Source of the DNA: Triglochin maritima
Lineage: Eukaryota > Streptophyta > Magnoliopsida > Alismatales > Juncaginaceae
NCBI GenBank assembly: GCA_963682175.1
Contig: OY821771.1
Span: 41,126,201 to 41,190,200, forward strand
DNA length: 64,000 bases
Reading direction: 5' to 3'
In this document: positions 48,851 through 62,145 of the stretch, in pieces
How positions within the stretch are numbered: the stretch's first letter is position 1
How the letters are laid out: each line of letters opens with the position of its first letter
Notes under the pieces: model-generated
Database searches by the model: none
Told to the model about the DNA's origin: nothing
Seen by the model: only the letters and a program-made list of their open reading frames with translations
Position numbers and translations under genes: made by a program

Positions 48851-50757
48851 TCTCTGTTGGTAGAAATTTAGAATCACGTATTAAAACTTACTAAATAATG
48901 AAAATAATGTGGTTTAAGAAAATGAACTCTATTAAAACTACCACATGCTAGAAGCTAAGACAACAACATGGACAAGCAAATGTTATTAAGAGAAATTGCA
49001 TAACTTTTATCTCCATTTGTACACTTAATTATAAAACACCGATAACAACTAATTATATTTGTTTCCCTAGTTACAACAACTAAATCAATCAAAATATATG
49101 TTAATATGTTTTGTCTAGAGTGCTCATTTTTACCTGAGGAACAAAATTATTGTACGTCGAAATCACTTAGTTTGGAGGTGGTCGATGGGTCGCAAAAGTC
49201 TGTCTTGGACAGGGCAGATGTTTTAGTGTAGTTGGCCGATCATTAATTTGTTGGGCAAGTATTTGAGTTTTTATTTTCTAAATTATAGGTCCACAACTTC
49301 TTCTATATGTACTTTTTTATCCCTTGATCCTCAGTGTTTGAGATAGTAAGATAACTTGGAAAACAACTTGTAACATGTCTGATGAATTTTAAAAAGTTCC
49401 CAAGAGTCCGTTATACAAGCGTCTGCGACTTGATAGCATCTGCGGCAAGAGAATTTACCGAAAATCTCCAAAGTCAGTATTTGACCCCCAGTCGCATATG
49501 CTGACGGACACCATGAATATACATGTTGATTTAATAAGGTCAAGGTCATACATAAACGTTAGCTACAATGTTTTGTATAGGAAAATTCAGGTAGAAATAA
49601 GATATATAAATGATAGTACGAACAAAAATAGGTGTAGAAAGTTGACACCAATTTGATAAATGTACGTGATGTTTGGAAAAGCTATAATGTTATAGCCTGA
49701 AGCATAAAAACCACTTAATCCTAACTAGATATATATTAAATCTCATGATCTTAAGAATGAAGAAGAAAAAGAAATCGAATATTTAATCTCATAAGAAGTG
49801 TAAATTGACAGACCTGATAATATCAGAAAAGCCAGGAAAAAAATAATTGAGAAGAATTTCACAGAAGAGTAGTTTAGAGAAGCCATGGTGCAGAACTCTT
49901 GACTTGTTGTTACAAAACTTCTATCAAGGGGGAGGCCTGTTAAAGATAAATTTGTTGTTCTATGTTTGTCAAGTTACAATATTCCAATTTTGTCTTCCTT
50001 CCTATCTTGTAGATAGATATCAGTTTTATTCTATTTATGGTAGATTTCATTCCAAGTGCGTTGTACGTATTTGGGAATAGATTTATTTATTTTTGCAAGG
50101 TTACAATTTGAAACAACGATTTAAAAGGCAACATAAATTAGTATTCTAAAAAAAACGATTTTTTTAAAGGGAGGATCCATTAATTAGGATTTATTTGGAA
50201 GAAAATAAAGAGACTATTGTTACTTTAATTGTACCAAAGCATTAAATGTGTTTTGATCCAATTTACCATAAGCATCACATACTCAATGTTTCCTCTCCAA
50301 CTCACGGCGTTTGCCACGTCACAGGGGTCATTGATGAGATCTGTAGCCTAATCACAGCCGTGGTAAAATAGTGTGATATATAGCGTTTGCGGATAATTTG
50401 CCACGTCACAGGATTCATTAATATAGTATTTGTTTTATCTTTCAATTCCATAAACGTTAGTAAACATTTGAACTTTTTTAAATTATTTTTAGCGCATAAA
50501 ACTTAACATTCCAATGATTTCCATAAAATGAACAAATAAAAGAATTTGATTTCACTATATTTTAATAACGTGTAAAAACAACAGAATTCAGTCAATTTGA
50601 AACTGATTTCTGTTGGATTCTGTTTTTCCACTTCTTTCCGTCTGACTGCTAAATAGTTTTTTGTTGATTTCTTAGGCACTAACACTCCCTTGGAGTTTGT
50701 TTGGGTTACTAAACGCAACAACTACTATTTGTTTGAGTTCATTTTTGGCATCTGAGT
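48851..50757. other. No supported gene
   Basis: AT-rich DNA apart from the third relative of the paralogous segment (49330-49550). Short frames at 49847-50080 and 50503-50721 are not recognisable. Confidence 0.4.
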
Positions 50758-53700
50758 TTATGGTTTGTTGGTATCAACCAGGACGATACTTTGATCCTTG
50801 CATCTCCTTGTTTGGTGGCCCAACAAACCACACCTCTTACACTTCTTCTTCATCTCATTGCTTGTGTAGTCCATAAAGCTCTTGTACCTATTCACATTTG
50901 GCCTACTAGCTTGCCTCTTCACTACAAGAGGCCTAATTTGGAAGTCTTGAACAACATGCCACTCTGACCCGTCCACAATTGGGTTAATGCCAATTTCATA
51001 AGTCATCATGTACAAATCTTTTTTGAACCAGTGGCTAACATAGTCCTCCCACATAGCCCTTTTGATTGTGTCTGCAGCATGCTGGTATGACAACCCTGTA
51101 AGTTGTCACTGTCTACAACTACAGGTCATCTCCCTCAAATCAACAATGCATTTTTTGGATTGGTTGCTGACTTCAGCCTTTAAGTCATGGGATCTTACCA
51201 CTGTGAAATCCCCTAGCTCTCTGGACAAGGTATTCATCCATATTCTGGCTTTAGGCACTACAAAATTTACCCATTCTCTACCTTTTTATGTCTCTTGAAC
51301 AACAACTGCATTAGTTTCTGCCTTAAGTTGTCTATCATTGTTACAATAGGCAAATGTCTCATCTCTCTAATGTAGTTATTAAAAGATTTACAAGCTAAGC
51401 AACTAGTTAGTTCAATCAGGACTGCCCTGTTGTGGGAAGTCTTCTTTTCTACTCTTCTAGTCAGAAAGGAGAGAAGCATTACTTAGAACAGATAGGAGCG
51501 AGGGCATACACGGCGTGCGTGCTTTTATTAAACTTGCTTTCCGAGACTAGAGAGAGAGTGACCGACCTAGTACTAGAAGAGAAAGAGTGATCGTCCTAGC
51601 CTGCTCTTTGTCCTCGGTGACAGACGCGCTTTCCTTTTTACGGGGTTGATGAAGAAAATAATTTTATGGAGCAAGCTTAGGAAGGAGATGAGGTTTCTAG
51701 ATCCTTTCTTAGACTTGAAGCGAAGAATCCATTATGTACTCCAAGAAGTCTTGTTAGCTGCTCTCAAAGTCAGAAAGGTTATTAGGCAGATGGTGACAAA
51801 GGAGAACATACCCTAGCTTTGTTGATGTAGTTGCTTGCTTCCTTTCCGTCACTATGACTGGCTTGTTATGTAGGTATGTTCCACTCTAACCAACCACTCA
51901 TGTGCTACTTCATCCATTTGTCTATTTGACTGCATTTTTCTATCATACTCACCATTTGTATAGGCATGAACAACATCCCACATCAAGCTCAGTAAAAGAG
52001 AACCCCTAAACTTCTTTTGGAAATTCTGATATAGGTGTCTAGCACAAGTCCTATGCTCACAACCTCTAAAAACTTCAAGTACCCTCCTCCAACCCCTTAC
52101 AACTATCACTTATAATTACCAATCTATCCTTATGTCTCACTGCTTCCTTAAGATGATTGAGAAACCACTGCCAACTCTCACAAGTTTCAGACCCCACAAG
52201 TACAAATGCATCTGGAAACAGTTGATGATTTCCATCTACTAAGGTTGCTGAGAGGAGAGTCCCTTTGTACTTCCCATTCAAGTTACACTAATCTAGCCCA
52301 ATCACTGGTCTGCAACCTCTTACAAATCCCTCCCTACAGCCCCTTAGGCAGACAAACAACCTTAAGAAGATTCCATCTTTAGGCTTCACCTCATAACTTA
52401 TCACACTTCCTGGGTTTGTGGTTTCCATTTCCTTATGCAATGAGGGTATCGGCTCCTACTAATGTTCATGTCCTCCAAAAAGCTTCTACATTGCTATCTC
52501 CCTCCCCATCCGCACTCCATGGTAGGGTAATGTTAAGTGAAATATCCTCTTCAGTTGGTCAATTATATTTTTAACTGTCAACCTATCATCTAGACTAAGT
52601 CAGTCTATGCATTGGTATGCAATCCAATTCTTTGTTGTCATCTTAGAAGCACAAGTGTTGACTGATGTACATGAATGTGGAGTGTTGGAGTCTTGATTTG
52701 GATGACATCCCCACCATTCAACCTGGAAGCATGTATTCTCCACTTACATTGGGGGTCTCTACACCTAGCTGTCACTCTATCGGGCTGACTCTTGATGTAT
52801 GTTATCTCACACTCACTTAAAATGTAGTGAGTTACTAAGGCCATTCTAAACGACTTAATATTTGAAAACTTTTTCTTAACAACAATCTCTGGATTAGAAA
52901 TATTAATCTCTAGTGGTTGAGGACCATCATCCACCACCTTAAACAAATCATCATTTCCTCTGTGCTAATCAAAATCTACCACATCAGTGTCACTGTCCTC
53001 ACTAGCCTTAGATTCTTCAAATGGACACAAAGTCTGGGTCAGTGTCATTGTCCTCACTAGACACACCATCTTCCAACATCATTGGTGCAATATCCCTTTG
53101 CTTCAGCCTAGCTGCTTGCCTAGGTTGTGATTGGGATGGAAGTGTACAATTACCCTCTTGGTCAGACCCAAGGAGTTCAGATCCTACACTTCCAACAACA
53201 CTTGGGATTGACCCATTATCATTTGCAAGAGAACTAGAACTTCGACCTTTTGGTTGCGTCTCAACAACATTCAAGCCCCAACCTGAACCCATTCTGCCTC
53301 ACCCTCAACATCTGGGTGAACCTCCACCTCAATATTTTCCCTATTAAGTCATTCACATTGGTCATTCTTCAATTGAACTCTCATTTCTTCTATCCTACTC
53401 TCCCTACTGCTCAAACAAACATACAAGTGCAACTCATATTTTTGGTTGGAAAAACTAATGGCCTCCTGTAAATCTTCATCAGTAACCAGAACTCTAAAAT
53501 ATTTCCTAACCTTACTAGGTATCATACAATGCATGACCACTGCCTTAGAACTGGTCAACTGCTTGACAGTGCAAATCCAAGACCTTAACATCTCCAATAT
53601 CAATCCTCTACAACTAACATTGTGGCAACCTCAACAAAACCCATAGGTCTATCCGATCCCTTTCTCTTAGCCCATCTACCACCACAGTGCAATCTAACAT

Positions 53701-53880
53701 TCAGACTCCCCCTCAAATCAAAACCATTGTAACACAAAACCAACATGCATAAACACTACAAACGATAACAACATGCAAACACATCATAGCAACAAATTAC
53801 AATAGGACGAGAAAGAAAAAGAAATTGACTCACTATCGTCTTTTGCCGACCAAGCCGCTCCTTGTGCCAACCATAGTGTT
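50758..53880 (-). pseudogene. Mutator-like (MULE) transposase, broken
   Basis: Reading the minus strand from 53880 down. A likely start (MVGTRSGLVGKRR) and a segment LNVRLHCGGRWAKRKGSDRP come first. Next is an N-terminal domain ending near 53349. An acidic linker (53292-53017) follows, then the MuDR N-terminal domain (FRMALVTHYILSECEITYI) with a Cys-containing RCRDPQCKWRIHAS. The catalytic region (YKGTLLSATLVDGNHQLFP then WQWFLNHLKEAV) follows, then CEHRTCARHLYQNFQKKF. A SWIM-like zinc segment is damaged (a TGA where Trp is usual, and Ser-Tyr in place of Pro-Cys), and the C-terminal CCHC knuckle CKRCGLLGHQTRRC comes last. Several frame changes and stops, plus about 370 bp of foreign sequence at 51480-51850, inactivate it. 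Terminal inverted repeats were not found. Confidence 0.85.
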
Positions 53881-54082
53881 AGATGATTGCCACCTTCTTC
53901 CACCATAGTAGTCTTACTGCCGCCTTCATCGCTTGATTGTGATTCGGGTTCCGTAGGACGGGAACATGGTGAATGTGATTAGGGTTGTTCTGGATTTGGG
54001 AAAGGGTGAATGCAGTTAGCGTTTCGATCGGGTAGAGGGGCTGTCAAATTGGGGATTCCGTCGTGTCGGGGGCAGGAGATGT

Positions 54083-54083
<1 letters not shown>

Positions 54084-54119
<36 letters not shown>
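54084..54119. repeat. Homopolymer of 36 G bases
   Basis: A pure G run upstream of the Ca2+-ATPase gene. Its length is likely unreliable in any assembly. The glycine-rich frame across it is an artefact. Confidence 0.9.
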
Positions 54120-54120
<1 letters not shown>

Positions 54121-54121
<1 letters not shown>

Positions 54122-54638
54122 CGTTAGGGATTGGACCGGGTGGACGGGATAACAAGGGGGATTGGGTTGGATCGGGGTTATGCTCGGTCGGTTCGCATTA
54201 GAGTGGTCGAAACCAAGTAGGATTAGGAATAAGTGTGTTCGTTATTAACGCAAATCAAACGCTCCTTAACGTCGTCGTCCCATTTCGTAACGGCATCCAG
54301 CAAATGTGGGATCCATAGACGAATCAGGTGCATCCAAGCAAATAACTTGCAAATGAAGGTGCATCCAAGAAAATACCTGAAATACGGGTGTATAGAGCCA
54401 ATTATGCTCGTCTATAGTTGCACTCATTCATTTTAACGCGCACACATTCATTTTAACGCGGTTAAATAAAAACCGTCTAAAGTAAAGTAGTCTAAACCAC
54501 ATCCGCAGCTCTACCATTACGGATCCGAAAATCCCTACACCAATACATACACGTATTCCCCCCAACCTAGCTCGATCCTTCCCAGCACATTCCTCATCCA
54601 ATTCCTACCCGTATACATACACTCCAAAGATCCCATGC
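54121..54638. other. Promoter region of the Ca2+-ATPase gene
   Basis: Contains a CATTCATTTTAACGCG-type direct repeat near 54422-54462 and CT-rich sequence just before the start codon (CTCTCTCTCTCACACC overlaps the first codons). No specific control site was identified. Confidence 0.4.
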
Positions 54639-57600
54639 ATGCACTCTCTCTCTCACACCATGAATTTGATCACCAACTCTTGCACCTTCTTCCTCCAAGC
54701 AGCCGTCAACCGTGCGCAAAAGCGATGGCGCCGGGCCTTCGCCGTCATCTACTCCATTCGCGCTTTCCGGTCCACCAATCTCCGCCGCACCCGGTCCTAC
54801 ATGATTCTCAACGTCGACGACGGAGCAAACGATAACCGTAACCTGGATCTCCTTCATAAGTTGTCGTTGATCCCCCCGGCTAAGCTCGCCAATCTCGCCA
54901 AGGACAGAAGCCACGAGAGCCTCGCTGATCTCGGAGGCGTTTATGGCCTCCTTGCGTCTTTATCCTCCAATGCCGATATCGGCGTGCGTGCCGATGAGGC
55001 GGAGACGCGGCGAGAGGCGTTCGGGACGAACGCCTACGCGAGTCCGCCCGCGAAAGGGTTTTTATATTTCGCGGTGGACTCGATGAAAGACACGATGCTT
55101 GTGGTGCTGGTGGTGAGCGCGGTGTTGTCCCTCGGGTTTGGGATTAGAGAGCATGGGGTTAAGGAAGGGTGGTACGACGGAGCCAGCATTGTTTTGGCGG
55201 TTTTGTTGGTTGTGGCGGTTACGGCCGTTAGTAATTTCCGGCAGGACCGGAGGTTTAAGAAGCTTTCGGAGGAGGCAGGGAATGTGAGGGTGGGGGTTGT
55301 GAGGGATGGGAGGAGGCAGGAGGTGTCGGTGTTCGACGTCGTGGTCGGGGATGTGGTGTTTCTCAGGATCGGAGATCAGGTCCCCGCTGACGGGGTTTTG
55401 GCTGATGGGCACTCGTTGGAGGTGAACGAGTCCAGTATGACCGGGGAGACGGAGCTTGTTAGGGTTGATTTACGTGATAATCCTTTCCTCTCCTCCGGCA
55501 CCAAGGTAATTCAGCGCAAAATGGATAATTACATTATTATTAATATCTGCTATATATATTAGCTAAACCTTGATATTATTATCTAAATTTACGTTACATT
55601 TATCTATCAAATGTAATATTTTTTTGTCTATAATACTACATCCAAGTTCAAGTGATCGACTTGACAAGCTTCATTTCACCAATTTGGTGAGAAGCTGCAT
55701 GCGCTGGATATATATATATACTAGGTCAAACTCTCATTTACGGTTCAATTTGGGAGTGGAATGCAAAGTAACGGGAGTTCGTGGAAGTTGCATAAAATTG
55801 TAACCTTCGGTAACCCCTAATAATAGCATTTTCTAATAAAAGCACTAGAAAGATAAAAGCATGAGAAACGCTTTTTGGGTTTGACCAGAACTTTTACTTT
55901 CAGTTTTTTAACCTATCTATCTATCTATCTAACTTTGGTACTAATACCCAAATCTTTTATTTTCTTTGTATTCATATTCCCAATCTAACATGTTTTGTAT
56001 GTGACGTTTCATAATAATACAGTCAGTATTATTACGATTATTTGTTGTACATATAAAATTATATTGGTATTACTCAACGTGTTGAAATCAAACCAAACGC
56101 TTCAGCGCAGTTCAGTGGCTCGATCCTAAGCAATACTAATAATTAATCTACACGAACATGAGTTATATTTGTCGAAGATAAAATTATTTTATGTCAAGCA
56201 AGTAACAAATAATAATTAATTAATTAACAAAATATATGTGATAGGAAGTTTTACTTTGGTTCTTCAGATAGGAGACGGATACGGTCACATGTTGGTGACA
56301 GCAGTGGGCATGAACACGACATGGGGCCAGATGATGAGCACAATCAGCCACGACAACCACGACCCAACTCCCCTCCAAGAACGCCTCCAGAAGCTCACCT
56401 CCTGCATCGGCAAGATCGGCACCTTCGTCGCCGTCGCTGTCCTCGTCGTCCTCATCGCCCGCTACTTCTCCGGCAACACCCCCGACGAAAGCGGCCACCC
56501 TAAGTTCAACAAGAGAACCGCGAATTTCGACAACGTCATGTCGGCGTTGGTGAGAATTGTCTCCGATGCTGTGACCATCATTGTTGTGGCCATCCCTGAG
56601 GGGCTCCCGCTCGCCGTGACGCTTACGTTGGCGTACTCGATGAGGAGGATGATGGCTGACAAGGCCATGGTGAGGAAGCTCCCGGCGTGTGAGACGATGG
56701 GGTCGGTCACCACTATTTGCACCGACAAGACCGGGACTCTCACGCTTAATCTCATGAAAGTCGTCGAGTTTTTCGTCGGACAGAAACAAGTTTTAAAAGC
56801 CGACGATGTTGGTAATGAAGTTGTCGGACTTCTTTCTATTGGAGCCGGAATGAACACGACCGGAAGCGTTTACAAATCAAACGCTACGGCGGAAGTGGAA
56901 ATTACAGGAAGCCCGACAGAGAAGGCGATATTGGGTTGGGCGGTGGAGCAGTTGAGAATGGATGTGAACGAGTTGAAGAGCGCTCACGCAGTGGTTCAAG
57001 TGGAAACCTTTAATTCGCAGAAGAAAAGGAGTGGAGTCATGATAAGGAGTCAAGTTGGTCAGAGTGGGAGTTTGGATGTGCACTGGAAGGGTGCGGCTGA
57101 GATGATACTTGGAATGTGCTCACATTGTCAAAACACCAATGGTGGTCTTGAGATTATAGATGAGAGTAAAAAAATTGGGCTTGAGAAAGTTATTGAAGGT
57201 ATGGCGGCTAAGAGCCTAAGATGCATAGCGTTTGCGCACAAACATGTCGTCGAAAGTGGAGGGGAAGAGGGCGTGTTACGGATGCCGGAAGAGGATTTGA
57301 CGTTGGTTGGAATTGTTGGGATTAAGGACCCTTGCCGGCCGGAGGTGAGAGGGGCGGTGAAGGCGTGTTTGAACGCTGGGGTTCGAGTTAAGATGGTGAC
57401 CGGAGATAACGTGTTTACCGCGAAAGCGATAGCGGTGGAGTCTGGGATATTGAGGGAGGAGGAGAGGGAGATGGAGGGGGTTGTGGTGGAGGGGAAGACG
57501 TTCCGAGAGTGGTCGGAAGAGGTGAGGATGGAGATGGTGGGGAGAATACGCGTGATGGCGAGATCGTCGCCTTTCGATAAGCTGCTGATGGTGCAGTGTT

Positions 57601-59067
57601 TGAAGCGGAAAGGGGAGGTGGTGGCGGTCACCGGCGACGGGACTAATGATGCGCCGGCGTTGAAGGAGGCGGATGTTGGACTCTCAATGGGAATACAGGT
57701 AAACAACTATCAGAATGAATAATCTGATTATTCCATACAAATATTGCCATGTTATTCTTCAAAAAATACATAGTCATATTTAAGGAATTCGTTATGTTTA
57801 ACCATTGACACTCATATCTGTTATATATTGATAGATTAACTATAAAATAGTATATTATTGCAAGTGTAATTTAAATATAATATATATATATATTTAGTTT
57901 AAGCTCTAGTGATATATATATAAACCAGTTCACGTACAAACAAAATTCGATCATCCTTACACTAGCTGATACTCTCCAATGCAAACTCATCAAAATGGTT
58001 GTTCAATTTGATTTCATGGAAGTCAACAAATTAGTCAGGTCTTTCAATCTAATTTACCACCGTGCTGCCAATCTTCATCATATTTCAATTAGACTTCACT
58101 TTAACTTAAAAAAAAGACCAAGAAATGAAAATATATTCTTAAGATAACTCGAATCATAAATTAATATATACGATTTGAATTTACAATAACGTTGAGTCTT
58201 TGAGTTATATTGAAAGAATTAACAAACCAAACTTCATCTCACAATTAACTAATTAAGCAAGCATAAGAACTTAATTTACTAGAAATTATGAGTTGTAATT
58301 AATAATCGTAAACCTGGACACGGCAGGGAACAGAGGTAGCGAAAGAGTGCTCGGACATCGTGATCCTGGACGACAACTTCGCATCGGTGGTAACGGTCGT
58401 CCGGTGGGGCCGGTGCGTCTACACCAACATCCAGAAGTTCATCCAATTCCAGCTCACCGTCAACATCGCCGCCCTCACGGTTAACCTGGTAGCCGCCTTC
58501 ACCTTCGGCAGCATGCCGCTGACCACCGTCCAGATGCTCTGGGTGAACCTCATCATGGACACGCTCGGCGCCCTCGCCCTCGCGACCGAGCGTCCGACCA
58601 AAGACCTCATGTCCAACGCCCCCATCGCCCGGGCCGCCCCGCTCATCACCGCAGTCATGTGGCGCAACCTCCTCGCTCAGGCCGCGTTCCAAGTCAGCGT
58701 CCTCCTCGCCGTAGAGTTCAAAGGACAGGTGGTCTTCGGGGTGGACCGGAAGACAAAGGACACTGTGGTGTTTAATGCGTTTGTGTTCTGCCAGCTGTTT
58801 AACGAGTTCAATTCCAGGAGGTTGGAGAGGAGGAATGTGTTGGAGGGGTTGGCGGGGAGTAAGTTGTTTGTCGGGATCGTCGGGGTGACGGCGGTGATGC
58901 AGGTGGTGATGGTGGAGCTGCTGAGGAAGTTCGCCGGGACGGAGAGGTTGGGGTTGGGGCTGTGGGGGGTTTGTTTGGGGATCGGGTTCTTGTCGTGGCC
59001 AATTGGGTGGATTGTCAAGTGCATTCCGATCAAGGAGGGGAGGTTGTTTGGGGTCTTCAAGAGGTGA
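54639..59067 (+). CDS. Autoinhibited plasma-membrane Ca2+-ATPase, ACA12/ACA13-like
   Basis: A P-type IIB pump that exports Ca2+ from the cytosol. Three exons join in frame to 1,012 residues: 54639-55505, 56268-57698 and 58327-59067. Introns start GTAATT and GTAAAC and end TTCAG and GGCAG. The N-terminus has a basic, Trp-containing helix (AVNRAQKRWRRAFAVIY), the expected calmodulin-binding autoinhibitory segment. Then come membrane segments, the actuator motif (SSMTGETE, exon 1), PEGLPLAVTL in helix M4, the phosphorylated Asp in CTDKTGTLT, the nucleotide-binding KGAAEM and the hinge TGDGTNDAPALKEAD (exon 2). Six C-terminal membrane segments follow, including NLIMDTLGALALATERP (exon 3). Length is close to the usual 1,000-1,040 and every catalytic motif is intact. 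A start at the Met at 54660 is also possible. It closely resembles the ACA12/13 branch. Confidence 0.95.
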
Positions 59068-59887
59068 TGCCGTCATGGACTGGTTTTGAAAATTTTATGT
59101 CTTTTTGTTGTTGTTGCAAATCTTCATTCTTTTGTTTGTTTGGTGTTGTATTAGTTAGGGTTGTTTTTTTTCGTCACTATGTCATGTTTCGTTGGTTTTG
59201 CACTAACACAATGTTGTTGTTAGTGCTCTTTTACGTTATTCATTTGGCTAATGTTTTTGCTCCATCATTGTACAGAGCCACTTTTTAAAACATTCAATTC
59301 AATTATATTACACTCCATGCCAACTTCAAGTATGTTTCCAGTAGAATACGTAGACGTAAGGTCGTGATAAAGCAAGTCACCTGTGTACTTGACCTATTTA
59401 TATACCGGAGTCGACGGACCACGAGAGCAGTGTGGAACCTCGTAAGAATTGGTCGCCGGAGAACTCTTGATTCGGAGACCTAAAATCGCTGGAAATGGAC
59501 GATTTTCGTAGAGATGGGACGAGAATAAAACTTGTATCATGAAAATTAAGTTATTTATGGACCTAGTCCAAACTCAATAATCCAACATACACCTCCAATA
59601 AATTTAAGATCAAATATTCAAGTTCTGACTTATCTATTGGCCAATTAACATTTGATATGATCAGTTATCAGGGATTAAGTGGGAAAGGTTTCCATGTAAA
59701 AGCTAAAAATATCTCTGATGGAGAAAATATACAAATTTACATTTCTCATTTGGGTAAACAAATTGCACGCCGCAGCAGGATTTTTCTAGTGTCAAGTGAA
59801 CTGAGATTAGACTTTTGTGGGTGCAATTTTGCTTTGTTACAGATCGGGAATTCGACATGACATTTATGAAAAACCTTTAGTAGTAAA
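59068..59887. other. 3' flank of the Ca2+-ATPase gene
   Basis: Transcribed 3' region followed by AT-rich DNA. A 67-codon frame at 59657-59860 ends just before the solo LTR and has no recognisable content. Confidence 0.4.
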
Positions 59888-59892
59888 CCTTT

Positions 59893-61779
59893 TGTAATAA
59901 CCTAATCTAAAACATCTTAATTAACTAAACCTAAACGTAATTAACCTAATCTAATCCTGGAATAGTGTAGCATGAGGTGTTGATTTAGGATTGGATGAGG
60001 TGGAGGTTGGATAAGAATTGGTTTGCCTATAAATTGGAAGGTAAGGTTAATAAAACGTTTTCTTTTCCTTTTCAACAACCAGAGCTTGAGAGAAGAGGTT
60101 AGAGAGAAGAGGAGAAGAAGTGAAGAAAGAGAAGAAGAAGTGGAGTGAAGTGGTGCAAGCTTGGGAGGCTTCTTCACTCGACCAAAAGGTATGCCAAATC
60201 TTCATTATAACTCACTTGTGCCTTGTGAGTGTTGGGGATCGACGTTGGTATCAAATTCCCCGTCGGAATTCAACCAATTCAGAGGTTGAAGACGACGATC
60301 GGTCGACCGGTGCCTGTGGGCAGTCGACCGATCCTATTATTATATTGATGTTTACCCGCAAACGGTCGAACGATGTCGTTAGACGGTCGACCGTTATGCC
60401 AGATTTGTGCGGGAAAAAGGGGATATGCTGTTATCGGTCGAACGGGACCACTTAGCCGGTCGACCGAATAACGATGAGAATGGGTCGGTTGGGGATTTTG
60501 ACTTATTAAACGGTCGAACGTCATTTACCTTGTTCGACCGATCCATTCGATGCTAAGTCGGTTGGGAGCTTTGACCAACAAAATGGTCGACCGCTCTTCA
60601 ATTCTCGGTCGACCGACTGAGCATTTAATTAAGCGGTAGAGTGCTTGTGTTGATTCGGTCGAACTGTATTTCAGTTCCGGTCGACCGAACGAGACTTGGG
60701 CAAAATATTGAAATCCCTGTTATCGGTCGAACGACCCCTTGGTTCGACCGGTCGGATATATATTTTATATAAAATTGTATAGCGTAGACCTTCCAAACGG
60801 TCGACCGCTAGATGACTTTTGTTCGACCGATTGGTCGGTAATTCGGTTGGCGTGGTTCGACCGGTAGACTTGTTTGTACAGTACTGTGTACTGTGTGGGG
60901 GACCGGTCGACCGGTGTGCTTTTAGCGGTCGACCGATCTGCCGCAGGTTGGTGGATTTATCCACACGCGATCCGTCGATGTCAGGTCGACTACCGGCTCC
61001 GAGGCGACGGTTGATTACCGGCTTTGAGAGCTACGGATTTCACCTTCGACGAAGGCGTATTATTGTTGTACTTTTTCCTCTCTTACCGAGCGGGGTGTGA
61101 GGGATGTGTACCGTAAACCTTGGGCTGTTTGCGAGGGTTTAGCGGTAGGCCGAGGATGTTCCGGCAGGGTGCGCGCTAGGCGACTCTTGGGGGAGCAGTG
61201 GCTGTCGTCTGACCCGAGTTGTGTATTCGGCGGGCTGACTCGCTCCTTGGGTGCGGCGTGTACCAGGGGTTCCTTCCTGCACTTTTTGGGGAGCAGTGGT
61301 GTCGACTGACCCTTGTGAGGCAGCGGTGGACTGACTTGACCCTAGTGGCAGGAGTGGTTCAGTGCCGCGGAGGCGGTGAGGGCATTATTGTGGGCCCGAG
61401 GCGGATGATCATGTGCATAGCATTGCATTGTCTTTAATTCCTTTTTATATTTTTAGGAGGTTTGGTATACGGGGTTCCTGCAGGGAACTCAGGCATGTTT
61501 GTTTGTTTGCATTTCAGGTAGCGAGCAGGGTTAGGGTTTGAGGTGGTGACTGAGGACGGTGCCCCCGAGATCAGATCCTGTAGTTGTCAGTCTCTTCCTT
61601 TTGAGGTGATTACATATTGTATAGCTTTTGTCGTAATCACAGTCAGTGTGTATATTTGACTTCCACGTGGATCATATTTATATTATATATGTTGGTTTGT
61701 TTCCCGTGACGTGCCCAGTGTTGACCGTTGACGGTCTTTATTATTGCTTAAATTTTCCGCTGTTTTCGGGTACGTTACA
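59893..61779 (+). mobile_element. Solo LTR of the gypsy family, 1,887 bp
   Basis: Starts TGTAATAACCTAATC and ends CGGGTACGTTACA, with the 5-bp target duplication CCTTT at 59888-59892 and 61780-61784. It is very close in sequence to the solo LTR at 23929-25878 and also holds the paired CGGTCGACCG array (about 60298-60940). Confidence 0.93.
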
Positions 61780-61784
61780 CCTTT

Positions 61785-62145
61785 ACCCCTACCATATCCC
61801 ACCTCTCTTTATCTTTGTTCGTTATATAATGTTTGTAAAACTTTGTTCCTCCTAATAAGATGATCACACGTCACATTCAAAAGAATATTAGAATGACCAA
61901 TAAAATGATAATGAAATAGAAATCAATTTGAAAGCATTTCCATTGATTTGATAAGTACCTAAAAAAACTGCATTCCCATAAAGTAATCAAATTGTCCATG
62001 TCGAGGAGCTGCAAATTGCAACCGTAACAAGATCTCCAATCGTAATTTGACCTCAACAAGTGTCCAAACTTCAAAAAAAAAAAACTCGAAATACCCCTCC
62101 CGCGCAACTCCCTCCACTCCCAACAAACCAAAACCAAACCAACCA
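61785..62145. other. Upstream region of the FAS1 gene
   Basis: AT-rich, becoming C-rich toward the start codon at 62146. No specific site was identified. Confidence 0.4.

Noticed and set aside
54010..54201. Glycine-rich small protein
   Set aside because: Produced by the G36 homopolymer; no other support.
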